In this document: positions 7,197-15,862 of the stretch, one piece after another
Layout of the letters: each line of letters opens with the position of its first letter
How positions within the stretch are numbered: the stretch's first letter is position 1
Assembly (NCBI RefSeq): GCF_017876595.1
Contig: NZ_JAGIOG010000001.1
Location: 3,162,001-3,226,000 of the forward strand
Length of the DNA stretch: 64,000 nt
Direction of reading: 5' to 3'
Source of the DNA: Aeromicrobium fastidiosum
GTDB lineage: Bacteria > Actinomycetota > Actinomycetes > Propionibacteriales > Nocardioidaceae
The notes under the pieces: model-generated
What the model was told of the DNA's origin: nothing
Database searches by the model: none
What the model saw: the letters and a program-made list of their open reading frames with translations, nothing else
Made by a program: the position numbers and the translations under genes

Positions 7197-8353
7197 GCAC
7201 GCCTTTCGACAAGCTCAAGGGGCATGGCTTCGCCACCCGCGCGATCCACGCCGGCTACGAGCCGAATGCCGAGAACGGCGCCGTCAACGTGCCGATCTAC
7301 GCGAGCTCGACGTTCGCCCAGGACGGCGTGGGCGGCATGCGCGGCGGCTTCGAGTACGCCCGCACCGGCAACCCCACGCGCGCGGCGCTCGAGGCCAACC
7401 TCGCGGCGCTCGAGCACGGCACGTACGGACGGGCGTTCAGCTCGGGCATGGCCGCCACCGACTGCGCGCTGCGGTCGCTGCTGCGTCCCGGCGACCACCT
7501 GGTCATCCCCGACGACGCCTACGGCGGCACGTTCCGGCTGATCGACAAGGTCTTCAGCCAGTGGGGCATCACGTACACCGTGGCCGCGGTCAACGACCTC
7601 GACGCGATCCGCGCCGCCGTCACCGACCGCACCAAGGCGATCTGGATCGAGACACCCACCAACCCGCTGCTCAACGTCGGCGACATCCCGGCCATCGCCG
7701 AGATCGCGTCGGCAGCCGGCGCGACGTTCGTCGTCGACAACACCTTCGCCTCGCCCTACCTGCAGCAGCCGCTGACCCTGGGAGCCGACGTCGTCCTGCA
7801 CTCGACGACCAAGTACATCGGCGGTCACTCCGACGTCGTCGGCGGCGTGCTGGTGACAGACGACGAAGAGCTCGACTCCGCGTTCGCGTTCCTGCAGAAC
7901 GGCTCGGGCGGCGTGCCCGGACCGTTCGACGCGTACCTCACGATGAGGGGTGCCAAGACCTTGGCCGTCCGCATGAAGCAGCACTGCGACAACGCCGAGG
8001 CGGTCGTCGACTTCCTGGTGGGCCACCCGGCGATCGAGTCGGTGCTCTACCCGGGCCTGCCCGAGCACCCCGGCCACAAGGTCGCGGCACGTCAGATGAG
8101 CCGCTTCGGCGGCATGGTGTCGGTGCGGCTCAAGGACCAGCAGTCGGCACTCGACTTCTGCGCCCGCACCGAGCTGTTCACCCTGGCCGAGAGCCTCGGC
8201 GGCATCGAGTCGCTGATCGAGCACCCCGGCGCCATGACGCACGCCTCGACCGCCGGCTCGCAGCTCGAGGTGCCGGACGACCTCGTGCGCCTGTCGGTCG
8301 GCATCGAGGACGTCGCCGATCTCATCGGCGACCTCGAGCAGGCGCTGGGCTGA
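7193..8353 (+). CDS. metB: Cystathionine gamma-synthase / gamma-lyase
   Basis: 386-residue fold-type I PLP enzyme of the Cys/Met metabolism family. Recognisable blocks are FATRAIHAGYEP at the N terminus, FEYARTGNPTR near 55, FSSGMAAT near 85, and HSTTKYIGGHSD near 203-214, holding the PLP lysine at about 206. Sequence alone does not cleanly separate gamma-synthase (methionine direction) from gamma-lyase (cysteine direction); pairing with cystathionine beta-synthase favours reverse transsulfuration, or an enzyme able to do both. The ATG overlaps the upstream stop (ATGA), so the pair is translationally coupled. The frame upstream of 7193 stays open through the cbs gene but is not coding. Confidence 0.92.
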   Translation: MSTPFDKLKGHGFATRAIHAGYEPNAENGAVNVPIYASSTFAQDGVGGMRGGFEYARTGNPTRAALEANLAALEHGTYGRAFSSGMAATDCALRSLLRPGDHLVIPDDAYGGTFRLIDKVFSQWGITYTVAAVNDLDAIRAAVTDRTKAIWIETPTNPLLNVGDIPAIAEIASAAGATFVVDNTFASPYLQQPLTLGADVVLHSTTKYIGGHSDVVGGVLVTDDEELDSAFAFLQNGSGGVPGPFDAYLTMRGAKTLAVRMKQHCDNAEAVVDFLVGHPAIESVLYPGLPEHPGHKVAARQMSRFGGMVSVRLKDQQSALDFCARTELFTLAESLGGIESLIEHPGAMTHASTAGSQLEVPDDLVRLSVGIEDVADLIGDLEQALG

Positions 8354-9012
8354 TCCACCCCCTCCGACGGCTCGGGCTCGCTGCCTGGGGCCTGCAGCCG
8401 CTTTACATCCTCACCGAGGTGATCGTGGGGCTGCGGGCCTCGGCCGACTACTCGTTCGCCGGCAGCACCGTCAGCGACCTCGGCAACACCGCCTGCCGGC
8501 AGGTGCGCGGCGACGTGCTCTGCTCGCCCTGGCACGCCGGGATGAACGTCGCCTTCATCTGGTTCGGCTGCACCCTGATCGCCGGCGCGCTGATGCTGGG
8601 CCTCCGGCACCTGCCCGGCCGGCTGGGCACGGCATCGGTGGCCATGTGGTGCGTGTCCGGCGCGGGGTCGATCGGCGTCGGTCTGTTCCCGGTCAACGCC
8701 GAGCCCGGCGTGCACGGCGTCGTCGCGCTGCCGATCTTCGTCGCCCAGCCGCTCGCGGTCCTGCTGGGCGGGCTGGCCCTGCGAGCCACCCGTCCTGGGC
8801 TGGCCCGATCCGCCTACGTCGTCACGGCGCTGTCGGCGGTCGGGGCGATCGGCTTCGGTGCCGTCGTCGGCTCCGACGCCGCGACGATCGGTGCCCTCGA
8901 GCGGCTGGCGCTGTGGCCGGGGTACGTCTGGGTGAGCGTCGTGGCCGTGTCGGTGGCCGTGTCAGTCGTCCGCGGGGACGCAGAGCACAGGACGCGTCGA
9001 CAGGTGCAGTAG
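8350..9012 (+). CDS. DUF998-type membrane protein
   Basis: About 220 residues with six hydrophobic segments and a short charged tail. It resembles the DUF998 family (TVSDLGNT and GLFPVNAEPGVHGVVA phrases), integral membrane proteins of unknown function. Start choice is hard: no ATG or GTG is available before the first membrane helix. A CTG at 8350 would overlap the metB stop as CTGA, giving a complete first helix; the next option, GTG at 8419, would cut that helix. I prefer CTG. The 3' end overlaps the end of the universal stress protein gene on the other strand by 51 bases. Confidence 0.7.
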   Translation: MIHPLRRLGLAAWGLQPLYILTEVIVGLRASADYSFAGSTVSDLGNTACRQVRGDVLCSPWHAGMNVAFIWFGCTLIAGALMLGLRHLPGRLGTASVAMWCVSGAGSIGVGLFPVNAEPGVHGVVALPIFVAQPLAVLLGGLALRATRPGLARSAYVVTALSAVGAIGFGAVVGSDAATIGALERLALWPGYVWVSVVAVSVAVSVVRGDAEHRTRRQVQ

Positions 9013-9378
9013 CTTGTGCGGCGTCGACCCGAGCATCGCTCCCCGCAGCGGGCTCTCGCCCCACGTGCCGACCACGATGACCCGGGCGTCGTGCTGATCG
9101 GCCACCCGCAGGAGCGCGTCGTGCGGCTTGGCGTCGACGAGCTCGACCGTCGTCGGCACGCCGGCGTCGTCCGCGGCCTCGACGGCCGACGCCAGGGCCG
9201 TGCGGCCAGCGGTCTCGAGCGCCTGCCGGTGGCTCGTGTACTCCTCGCCCAGCCCTCCGGGCGCACCGACGCCGTGCACCAGCACGAGACGCTCGCCGAA
9301 GGCCGCAGCCACCTCGATCGCCGCCGCGAGGGCGCGCGCCGCTCCGGGCGACTCGTCGTATCCGAGCACCACTGCCAT
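8962..9378 (-). CDS. Universal stress protein (UspA family)
   Basis: 138 residues, a single Usp domain. The N terminus VVLGYDESPGAARAL and the C-terminal block VVGTWGESPLRGAMLGST (G-x2-G-x9-G-S/T nucleotide loop) indicate an ATP-binding Usp. Such proteins are cytosolic stress or energy sensors. It follows the amino-acid permease gene with one base between stop and start, and its AAGGAG ribosome site lies in the end of the permease, so the two form an operon. Permease-Usp pairs are common, and the Usp may gate the transporter. It is tail-to-tail with the DUF998 gene, overlapping by 51 bases. Confidence 0.9.
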   Translation of the reverse strand: MAVVLGYDESPGAARALAAAIEVAAAFGERLVLVHGVGAPGGLGEEYTSHRQALETAGRTALASAVEAADDAGVPTTVELVDAKPHDALLRVADQHDARVIVVGTWGESPLRGAMLGSTPHKLLHLSTRPVLCVPADD

Positions 9379-9379
9379 G

Positions 9380-10894
9380 TCAGGACTCCTTGCCGTGGAC
9401 GAGATCGGGATCGGCGACCCCGGGACGTTCGAGCCAGAACCGCGGCGACACGAACCGCCACCACACCATGAGCACCACTCCGGCCACGGCGATCCCGATG
9501 CCGATGACCAGCGGCGGGCCGAGGCCGAACCAGGACGTCTCGCTGTACGAGTTGGCCGGGTCGGACAGGTCGCGCACCGCGGCGACCAGCAGCCAGATCA
9601 GCAGCAGCGCTCCCACGACCGGCCCGAGCCCGATCAGCAGGAAGTTGCGGACGCTCTCGGTGAGGTGCCGGCGGTAGTAGACCGCGCACGCGATGCCGGT
9701 GAGGGCGTAGTAGAACGCGATGAGCAGCGACAGCGCCGACAGCGAGTCGAACAGCGCGTTCTCGCTGAGCTGGTTGACCACGAGGTACCAGGCGATCGCG
9801 ATGCCGGCGACCCACCACGTGCTGACGTCCGGCGTGCGGAAGCGCGGGTGGATGTGCCCGAAGGTGCTCGGCAGCGCCGCGCGTCGCGCCATCGACAGGG
9901 CCGTGCGGGACGCCGGGATGATCGTGGTCTGCGTAGACGCAATGGCGGACGTCGCGACCGCGAAGTAGACGATCCAGTCCCACTGGCCCAGCACCTCGGT
10001 CGCCAGCAGCGGGAAGATGAACTCCTCCTCATCGGCGTTGTCGACCAGGAACTGCGTGCCTGCGTAGGCGACGACCGCGAAGGCGACGGCGAGGTACGTG
10101 ACGAGCAGGATGACGGTCGACCAGATGCCGGCGAGCCCGGGGGCCGACGCCGACCCGCTGGTCTCCTCGGTGAGGTTGACCGCCGACTCCCAGCCCCAGT
10201 AGATGAACACGCCGAGGAGCAGGCCCGAGGTGAGCGCTGAGCCGCCGACCGAGAACGGGTTGAGCCAGTCGAGGCTCGGCCGGATCGACTCGAGCGAGCT
10301 CTGATCGGCGTAGACCTGGTAGAACGCCGCCACCGCGAAGACCAGCAGGAACACGACCTGCGCCAGGATCAGGACGTTCTGCAGCTTGGCGGAGCCCTCC
10401 GTGCCCGCGACGCAGATGGCCGTCATGACCAGGATCAGGACGACCGCCAGACCCTGGCGGAGCCACGCTGTGTCGGCGTCGTCGTCGAGCCCGAAGCCCC
10501 GCAGCGTGAAGCTGACCCCCACGTCGGCCAGTGACCCGACCACGAGCACGCCCGTCATGGTGATGGCCCAGCCGCCGAGCCAGCCGGCCCACGGCCCCAT
10601 CGCGCGGGTGACCCAGCTGAACGTCGTCCCGCAGTCGCTGTCGACCTTGTTGAGGTAGAAGAAGGCCGACGCGATCAACAGCATCGGCACGAACGAGGCC
10701 AGCATGATGCCCGGCGCGTGCACGCCGGCGATGACGACCAGCGGACCGATGACCGCGGCGATCGAGTAGGCGGGCGACGTCGCGTTGAGCCCGATCACGA
10801 GGGCGTCGACGAAGCCGATCGCATCGGCCTTGAGCTCTTCGCGAGTCTCGTCATGCGGTTCGCCGCCCACCTGTGCCACGGGCCACTCCCTCAT
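9380..10894 (-). CDS. APC-family amino-acid permease
   Basis: 504 residues with about twelve transmembrane helices. The start region (ELKADAIGFVDALVIGLNATSPAYSIAA) is typical of the amino acid-polyamine-organocation superfamily, with the conserved unwound TM1 motif G-x-N-A-T-S-P-A. A longer upstream frame exists but runs through an octamer repeat, so I place the start at ATG 10894, giving a short polar N terminus (MREWPVAQVGGEPHDE). The substrate is probably a cationic or neutral amino acid and cannot be fixed from sequence. It is co-transcribed with the universal stress protein gene downstream and divergent from sbcD. Confidence 0.88.
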   Translation of the reverse strand: MREWPVAQVGGEPHDETREELKADAIGFVDALVIGLNATSPAYSIAAVIGPLVVIAGVHAPGIMLASFVPMLLIASAFFYLNKVDSDCGTTFSWVTRAMGPWAGWLGGWAITMTGVLVVGSLADVGVSFTLRGFGLDDDADTAWLRQGLAVVLILVMTAICVAGTEGSAKLQNVLILAQVVFLLVFAVAAFYQVYADQSSLESIRPSLDWLNPFSVGGSALTSGLLLGVFIYWGWESAVNLTEETSGSASAPGLAGIWSTVILLVTYLAVAFAVVAYAGTQFLVDNADEEEFIFPLLATEVLGQWDWIVYFAVATSAIASTQTTIIPASRTALSMARRAALPSTFGHIHPRFRTPDVSTWWVAGIAIAWYLVVNQLSENALFDSLSALSLLIAFYYALTGIACAVYYRRHLTESVRNFLLIGLGPVVGALLLIWLLVAAVRDLSDPANSYSETSWFGLGPPLVIGIGIAVAGVVLMVWWRFVSPRFWLERPGVADPDLVHGKES

Positions 10895-10911
10895 CGTCGG
10901 ACGACACCGAG

Positions 10912-10959
10912 CCTGAGCGCCTGAGCGCCTGAGCGCCTGGGTGCCTGGGTGCCCGGGTC
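10912..10959. repeat. Octamer tandem repeat between permease and sbcD
   Basis: Six units with a period of 8: CCTGAGCG three times, CCTGGGTG twice, then CCCGGGTC. It lies in the divergent intergenic region, about 95 bp before the sbcD start and 18 bp upstream of the permease start. The graded drift of units suggests slippage followed by substitution. It may change copy number and could affect the permease promoter. Confidence 0.8.
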
Positions 10960-11040
10960 GCAGATGTCGTGGTGACACCCCACCGCACCGGAGCCCATCT
11001 GTCCAGACGAGCGCCGGGTGGGCGTGTCGGTGCGGCCCTC

Positions 11041-11046
11041 TAGGCT
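11041..11046 (+). promoter_or_regulatory. -10 of the sbcDC operon
   Basis: TAGGCT, six bases before ATG 11053; predicts a leaderless sbcD message. Confidence 0.6.
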
Positions 11047-11052
11047 CCCCCC

Positions 11053-12216
11053 ATGCGCATCCTGCACACCTCCGACTGGCACGTCGGACGCACGTTCCAC
11101 GGCCACGCGACGCTCGCGGCCCTCGACGAGGTGGCAACCGCGCTGGTCGAGGTCGTGCGCGAGCAGCACGTCGACGTCGTCCTGGTGGCGGGCGACGTCT
11201 ACGACTCGTCGACCCCGTCGGCCGAGGCCGTCGACCTGCTCAACTCGATCCTGCTGCGGGTGCGCGAGGCCGGTGCCGTCGTCGTCATCACGAGCGGCAA
11301 CCACGACTCCCCCGCCCGCCTCGGCTCGATGTCGGCCTTCGCAGCCGCGGCCGGCGTCCACGTCGTGACCACCCCGGCGCAGATCACCCGACCCGTCACG
11401 CTGACCGACGAGCACGGGCCCGTCCACGTCTACGGCATCCCGTTCCTCGAGCCGGCCCGCCTGCGGCACGTGTGGTCCGACGCCCCCATGCGCACGCAGA
11501 AGGACGTCGTCGGCCGCGCCATGCAGCTCGTGCGCGACGACCTGGCGGCCCGCGGCGGACGCTCGGTGGTGCTGGCGCACACCTTCGTCCAGGGCGTCGA
11601 GGGCGAGTCGTGCGACTCCGAGCGCGACATCGTCGGCACCACGGTCGGCGGCGTCGACAAGGTGCCGGTGCCGACCTTCGACGGCGTCGACTACGCGGCG
11701 CTCGGCCACATCCACGGGCGGGCCCGGCTGTCCGAGCACGTCCGCTACTGCGGGGCACCGCTGCACTACTCGTTCTCCGAGGCCGGCAAGCCGCGCGGAG
11801 GGTGGCTCGTCGACCTCGACGCGGATGGTCTGGCCGACGTCACCTGGGTCGACCTGCCGGTGCCTCGTCCCCTCTCGGTCGTCACCGGCACGCTCGACGA
11901 TCTGCTGGCCGACACGTCGCTCGACGGCGTGGTCGACCATTGGATCAGCGCGGTGCTGACCGACTCCACGCGACCGATGGACGCGATGCGCAGGCTGCAG
12001 TCGCGGTTCCCCCACTGCGCACACCTGGAGTTCAGGCCCGGTCGCGTGCACGACGACGGCGGGCGCAGCTATGCCGAGCTGGTGCGGGGCAAGACCGACG
12101 ACGCGCTGGTCGACACCTTCTTGACCAAGGTCCGCAACGGCGAGGGCTCCACCGACCTCGAGATCGAGCTGGTGCGCGACGTCATCGCCGAGCGAGAGGC
12201 GAGTGCGTCGGCGTGA
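11053..12216 (+). CDS. sbcD: Exonuclease SbcCD subunit D (Mre11-like nuclease)
   Basis: 387-residue Mn-dependent nuclease subunit that, with SbcC, trims DNA hairpins and protein-blocked ends. The calcineurin-like phosphoesterase motifs are in order: HTSDWHVG (6-13), GDVYDSSTPS near 48, SGNHDSPARLG near 80, and GHIHGRA near 217. The C-terminal capping domain is present. The ATG at 11053 is preceded by TAGGCT at the leaderless spacing. Its TGA overlaps the GTG of sbcC (GTGA), so the two subunits are translationally coupled, as expected for a stoichiometric complex. Confidence 0.95.
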   Translation: MRILHTSDWHVGRTFHGHATLAALDEVATALVEVVREQHVDVVLVAGDVYDSSTPSAEAVDLLNSILLRVREAGAVVVITSGNHDSPARLGSMSAFAAAAGVHVVTTPAQITRPVTLTDEHGPVHVYGIPFLEPARLRHVWSDAPMRTQKDVVGRAMQLVRDDLAARGGRSVVLAHTFVQGVEGESCDSERDIVGTTVGGVDKVPVPTFDGVDYAALGHIHGRARLSEHVRYCGAPLHYSFSEAGKPRGGWLVDLDADGLADVTWVDLPVPRPLSVVTGTLDDLLADTSLDGVVDHWISAVLTDSTRPMDAMRRLQSRFPHCAHLEFRPGRVHDDGGRSYAELVRGKTDDALVDTFLTKVRNGEGSTDLEIELVRDVIAEREASASA

Positions 12217-15191
12217 AGATCCACCAGGTCACCATGACGGGCTTCGGGCCCTACCGCGACACCGAGACGGTCGACTTCGACGCCTTCGACGACGACGGCA
12301 TCTTCCTCATCACGGGTCGCACCGGTGCCGGCAAGACGTCGATCCTCGACGCCGTCACGTACGCCCTGTTCGGCAGCATCCCGCGCTACGAGGGCGGAGC
12401 GGGCGAGAAGGTGCGCAGCGACCACATCGGCCCCACCGACCCGTGCCGTGTCACGGTCGACCTCAGCACCGCCGACGGACGGTTTCGGGTCACCCGCAGC
12501 CCGGCGTACCTGCGGCCCAAGCAGCGCGGCACCGGCACGACCACGGCACCGCCGACCTTCGAGCTGGCCCGCCTGGTCGGCGACGCCTGGGAGGTCGTCG
12601 AGTCCAAGACCGGCAACGCCGAGGTGCGCATCGAGGAGATCGTACGGCTGTCGGCCAAGCAGTTCCAGCAGGTCATCCTGCTCGCGCAGGGGCAGTTCCA
12701 GGAGTTCCTGGTCGCCACGAGCGACAAGCGCCGCGAGCTGCTGCGCATGCTGTTCGACACGCGCCGCTTCGCCGACTACAGCGAGGCGCTCGACGCCCGT
12801 GCCCGCCTGCTCGGTGACCGGCTGGCCGCGTCGTCGACGGCCGTCACGACCTACAGCACCTCACTGGCCGGCGAGACCCAGCACGAGCTGCCCGACACGG
12901 TCGACACGGCCACCGGCGACGGGGTCGAGGAGTGGGTCGACGCGATCGCGCACCAGCACCTCGACGTCCTCGAGCAGGCCGTCTCGCGACGTGAGGCCGC
13001 CGGCACCGTGCTCGAGGCCGCGCGAGCAGCCTTCGACGCAGCGCGCACGACCCGCGAGCGTCAGGACCGGCGGGGCCAGGTGCTGCGCCGTCAGGCCGAT
13101 CTCGAGCTCGTCCGCCCCGAGATCGACGAGCTGCGCCTGCGGCTGGGCGAGGCCCGGCGCGCCGCACAGGTGTGGCCCCGCATCGAGGCGGCTCGCGAGG
13201 CACGACGTGCCCACGACGACGCCCAGCACCGGCACCGCGCCGCCGACGAGGCCTTCCGCCGGCTGATGCCCGACGAGGCGACCGACCCTGAATCACTGGC
13301 CGCCTCGGTCCAGCAGTGGTCCGAGCTGCTCGGCTCGCTGCGCGACAGTGCCGATCGCGAGAGGTCTCTCGTGGGGCTGGCCGACGCGGTTCGCGCCGCC
13401 ACCGCCGCACTGACGACATTCGATGAGCAGGTCGAGCTCGACGCCCGGGCACGGGTCTACCTGCGCGCCGAGCGCGAGACGCTCACGACGACGCTGCCGG
13501 CCCTCGACGAGCGTGCCGCCGTCCTGCGCGACGTCGAACAGACCGTCGCGACCCTGCGCACGCGTCTCGCAGCCGCCGAGGCGGCCGACCGCACCGCCGT
13601 CGAGATCGACGAGGCCCGTCAGCGTCAGCTCGACGCCGGACGCGAGGTCACGCAGGCCTCCCTGCGCCGCGACGACCTCCGGGCCCGTCAGCGAGCCGGT
13701 TTCGCGGGCGTCCTGGCCCAGGGCCTCGAGCCCGACGAGCCGTGTCCCGTCTGCGGGTCAGCGGCACACCCCGCGCCGGCGGTGCTGGCCGAGGGGCACG
13801 TCGACGACGGCGACGTCGAGCAGGCCGAGGCCGACTACGTCGCGGCCGTCCGCCGATCGCAGAAGCGCGACGGCGAGGTCGAGGCGCTGAACCAGCGGAT
13901 CGTCGCCGAGCGGGAGGCCGCCGGCGACGAGACATCCGTCGCGCTGCAGGCGATGGTCGACGGGGCCGAAGCCGCCGTGGCCGACGCCACGACCGCTGTG
14001 GCCGAGCGGGCCCTCGCCCAGCAGACGCTCGACCGGCTGGCGGCCGACATCGACGCCGCCTCCGAACGCATCGACTCGGCCCAGCAGCGTCGCACGGCGC
14101 TCGTCGCCGCCCAGGCCGGTGCCGCTGCGACCCACGACGATGCCGTGCGATCGCTCGAGACAGCACGCGGCGACCACGACTCCGTGGCCGACCGGCTCGC
14201 GGCCGTCACCTCGCACGTCCGAGCCGGGCGCGCGCTGCTCGAGACCACCGCCACACTGACCGAGTCGGCCGAGCATGTCGACGCGGCCCGCCAGCTGCTC
14301 GCGGCCGCGCTCGTCGAGCACGAGCTCGCCGACGCTGCAGCGGCCGAGGCCGCCCGCCTGCCGCCTCGCGAGCAGACGGCGCTCGAGACCCGGATCGCCG
14401 ATCACGACGCCGAGACCCACTCGGTCGCGTCGATCCTCGCGTCCGGCGACCTGCACGACCTGCCGGCCGATCTCGTCGAGCTCGACGGCCCCCACGATGC
14501 CTTCACGGCCGCCGACGCCGCCGACAAGGAGGCCCTCGCCGCCGAGTCGACCGCTCGGCAGAAGCAGTCGACCGTCGACCGGCTGGCCACCCAGATCCGC
14601 GAGGCGCTGTCGGCGGCCGGTGCGCTGCGCGACGAGCACGCTGTTGTCCACCGTCTCGCCAGCACGGTGCGTGGGCAGACCCCCAACACCATGAAGATGG
14701 CGCTCGAGACCTTCGCCCTGGCCGCCGAGCTCGAGGAGATCGTGCGGGCGGCCAACGCGCGTCTGGTGCACATGACGGGCGGTCGCTACGAGTTCCTGCA
14801 CTCCGACGCCCTTGCCGGCCGCGGCGCGCAGTCGGGGCTGGCCCTCGACGTGCTCGACGCGTTCACCGGCGAGACCCGTCCGCCGCAGTCGCTGTCGGGC
14901 GGCGAGAAGTTCCAGGCCTCGCTGGCGCTGGCACTCGGCCTGGCCGAGGTGCTCACCAACCGTGCCGGCGGCATCCGGCTCGACACCCTGTTCATCGACG
15001 AGGGCTTCGGATCGCTCGACGCCGACACCCTCGAGACCACGATGGCCACGCTCGACGACCTGCGCGAGGGCGGCCGCACGATCGGCCTGATCAGCCACGT
15101 CGAGGCCATGAAGGAGTCGATCCCCGCGCAGCTGTTCGTCGACCGCACCGATGGCGGGTGGAGCACCATCAGGACGTCCCGCCCCGCGTGA
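12213..15191 (+). CDS. sbcC: Exonuclease SbcCD subunit C (Rad50-like ATPase)
   Basis: 992-residue SMC/Rad50-type ATPase. Walker A GRTGAGKTS lies near 35-43 and a Q-loop region near 155 (QFQQVILLAQGQF). Two long coiled coils flank the zinc hook CPVCGS near 509. The ABC signature SLSGGEKF lies near 893 and Walker B LFIDEGFGSLD near 925. The start is GTG 12213, overlapping the sbcD stop; this gives the canonical N terminus MKIHQVTMTGFGPYR. It works with SbcD at broken or hairpin DNA ends in the cytoplasm. Very high Ala/Arg/Asp content in the coiled coil is normal for high-GC hosts. Confidence 0.95.
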   Translation: MKIHQVTMTGFGPYRDTETVDFDAFDDDGIFLITGRTGAGKTSILDAVTYALFGSIPRYEGGAGEKVRSDHIGPTDPCRVTVDLSTADGRFRVTRSPAYLRPKQRGTGTTTAPPTFELARLVGDAWEVVESKTGNAEVRIEEIVRLSAKQFQQVILLAQGQFQEFLVATSDKRRELLRMLFDTRRFADYSEALDARARLLGDRLAASSTAVTTYSTSLAGETQHELPDTVDTATGDGVEEWVDAIAHQHLDVLEQAVSRREAAGTVLEAARAAFDAARTTRERQDRRGQVLRRQADLELVRPEIDELRLRLGEARRAAQVWPRIEAAREARRAHDDAQHRHRAADEAFRRLMPDEATDPESLAASVQQWSELLGSLRDSADRERSLVGLADAVRAATAALTTFDEQVELDARARVYLRAERETLTTTLPALDERAAVLRDVEQTVATLRTRLAAAEAADRTAVEIDEARQRQLDAGREVTQASLRRDDLRARQRAGFAGVLAQGLEPDEPCPVCGSAAHPAPAVLAEGHVDDGDVEQAEADYVAAVRRSQKRDGEVEALNQRIVAEREAAGDETSVALQAMVDGAEAAVADATTAVAERALAQQTLDRLAADIDAASERIDSAQQRRTALVAAQAGAAATHDDAVRSLETARGDHDSVADRLAAVTSHVRAGRALLETTATLTESAEHVDAARQLLAAALVEHELADAAAAEAARLPPREQTALETRIADHDAETHSVASILASGDLHDLPADLVELDGPHDAFTAADAADKEALAAESTARQKQSTVDRLATQIREALSAAGALRDEHAVVHRLASTVRGQTPNTMKMALETFALAAELEEIVRAANARLVHMTGGRYEFLHSDALAGRGAQSGLALDVLDAFTGETRPPQSLSGGEKFQASLALALGLAEVLTNRAGGIRLDTLFIDEGFGSLDADTLETTMATLDDLREGGRTIGLISHVEAMKESIPAQLFVDRTDGGWSTIRTSRPA

Positions 15192-15231
15192 GAGTGCCCC
15201 ACATGGCCCCGGCGACTGCCACGATGAGCAC

Positions 15232-15852
15232 ATGAGCCACCTCGTGCTGCTGCTCGCCCACCCACGGGCCGACAGCTACTGCCACGCCATCGCCCAGCGC
15301 ATCGGCGAGCGGCTGGTCGACCAGGGGCACGAGGTGCGGTCGCACGACCTCTACGCCGAGCTGTTCGACCCCATCATGCCGGCGTTCGAGGCCCACACCA
15401 GCGGTGCCGAGATCGAGTCGACCCTCGCCCGAGAGGACGACCCACTCGTCGCGCTGCATCGCGAAGAGCTGCGCCAGGCCGAGGGGCTCGTCGTCGTGCA
15501 CCCCAACTGGTGGGGCATGCCGCCGGCGATCCTGACCGGCTGGATCAACCGCGTCGTGGTGCCCGGGGTCGCGTACCGACTGGCCGAGGCCACCGGGCAT
15601 CCCGAGCCTCTGGCACCCGTGCAGCACCTGTTCGTGGTCAACACCTCCGACACGACCGACGAGCGCGAGGAGACCCTCTACGGCGACCCGCTGGCCTCGA
15701 TCTGGGGACGGTGCGTCGCGCCCTACCTGGGCGGTCCGCAGGTGACCCGGCGGGTGCTGCGTCCCGTCTCCGGCGCATCGAACGAGCAGCGGGCGGTGTG
15801 GCTCGACGACGTCGAGGCACTCACGACCACGACGTTCGGAGCGACCTCCTAG
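15232..15852 (+). CDS. Flavodoxin-fold NAD(P)H oxidoreductase
   Basis: 206 residues with the flavodoxin-like fold of the NQO1/MdaB/KefF family. The N terminus LVLLLAHPRADSYCHAIAQ carries the FMN/FAD phosphate loop, and HPNWWGMPPAILTGWINRV near 87-105 is the family signature around the flavin. These enzymes carry out two-electron reduction of quinones or related electrophiles; the physiological substrate is unknown. CACGAT lies six bases before ATG 15232, which suggests a leaderless message. It starts 41 bp after sbcC on the same strand, but the two look unrelated in function. Confidence 0.88.
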   Translation: MSHLVLLLAHPRADSYCHAIAQRIGERLVDQGHEVRSHDLYAELFDPIMPAFEAHTSGAEIESTLAREDDPLVALHREELRQAEGLVVVHPNWWGMPPAILTGWINRVVVPGVAYRLAEATGHPEPLAPVQHLFVVNTSDTTDEREETLYGDPLASIWGRCVAPYLGGPQVTRRVLRPVSGASNEQRAVWLDDVEALTTTTFGATS

Positions 15853-15855
15853 TCT
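15850..15855 (+). promoter_or_regulatory. -10 of the Pro/Thr-tail membrane protein gene
   Basis: TAGTCT overlaps the upstream stop codon TAG; seven bases later is ATG 15863, a leaderless arrangement. Confidence 0.55.
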
Positions 15856-15862
15856 GGGCGTC

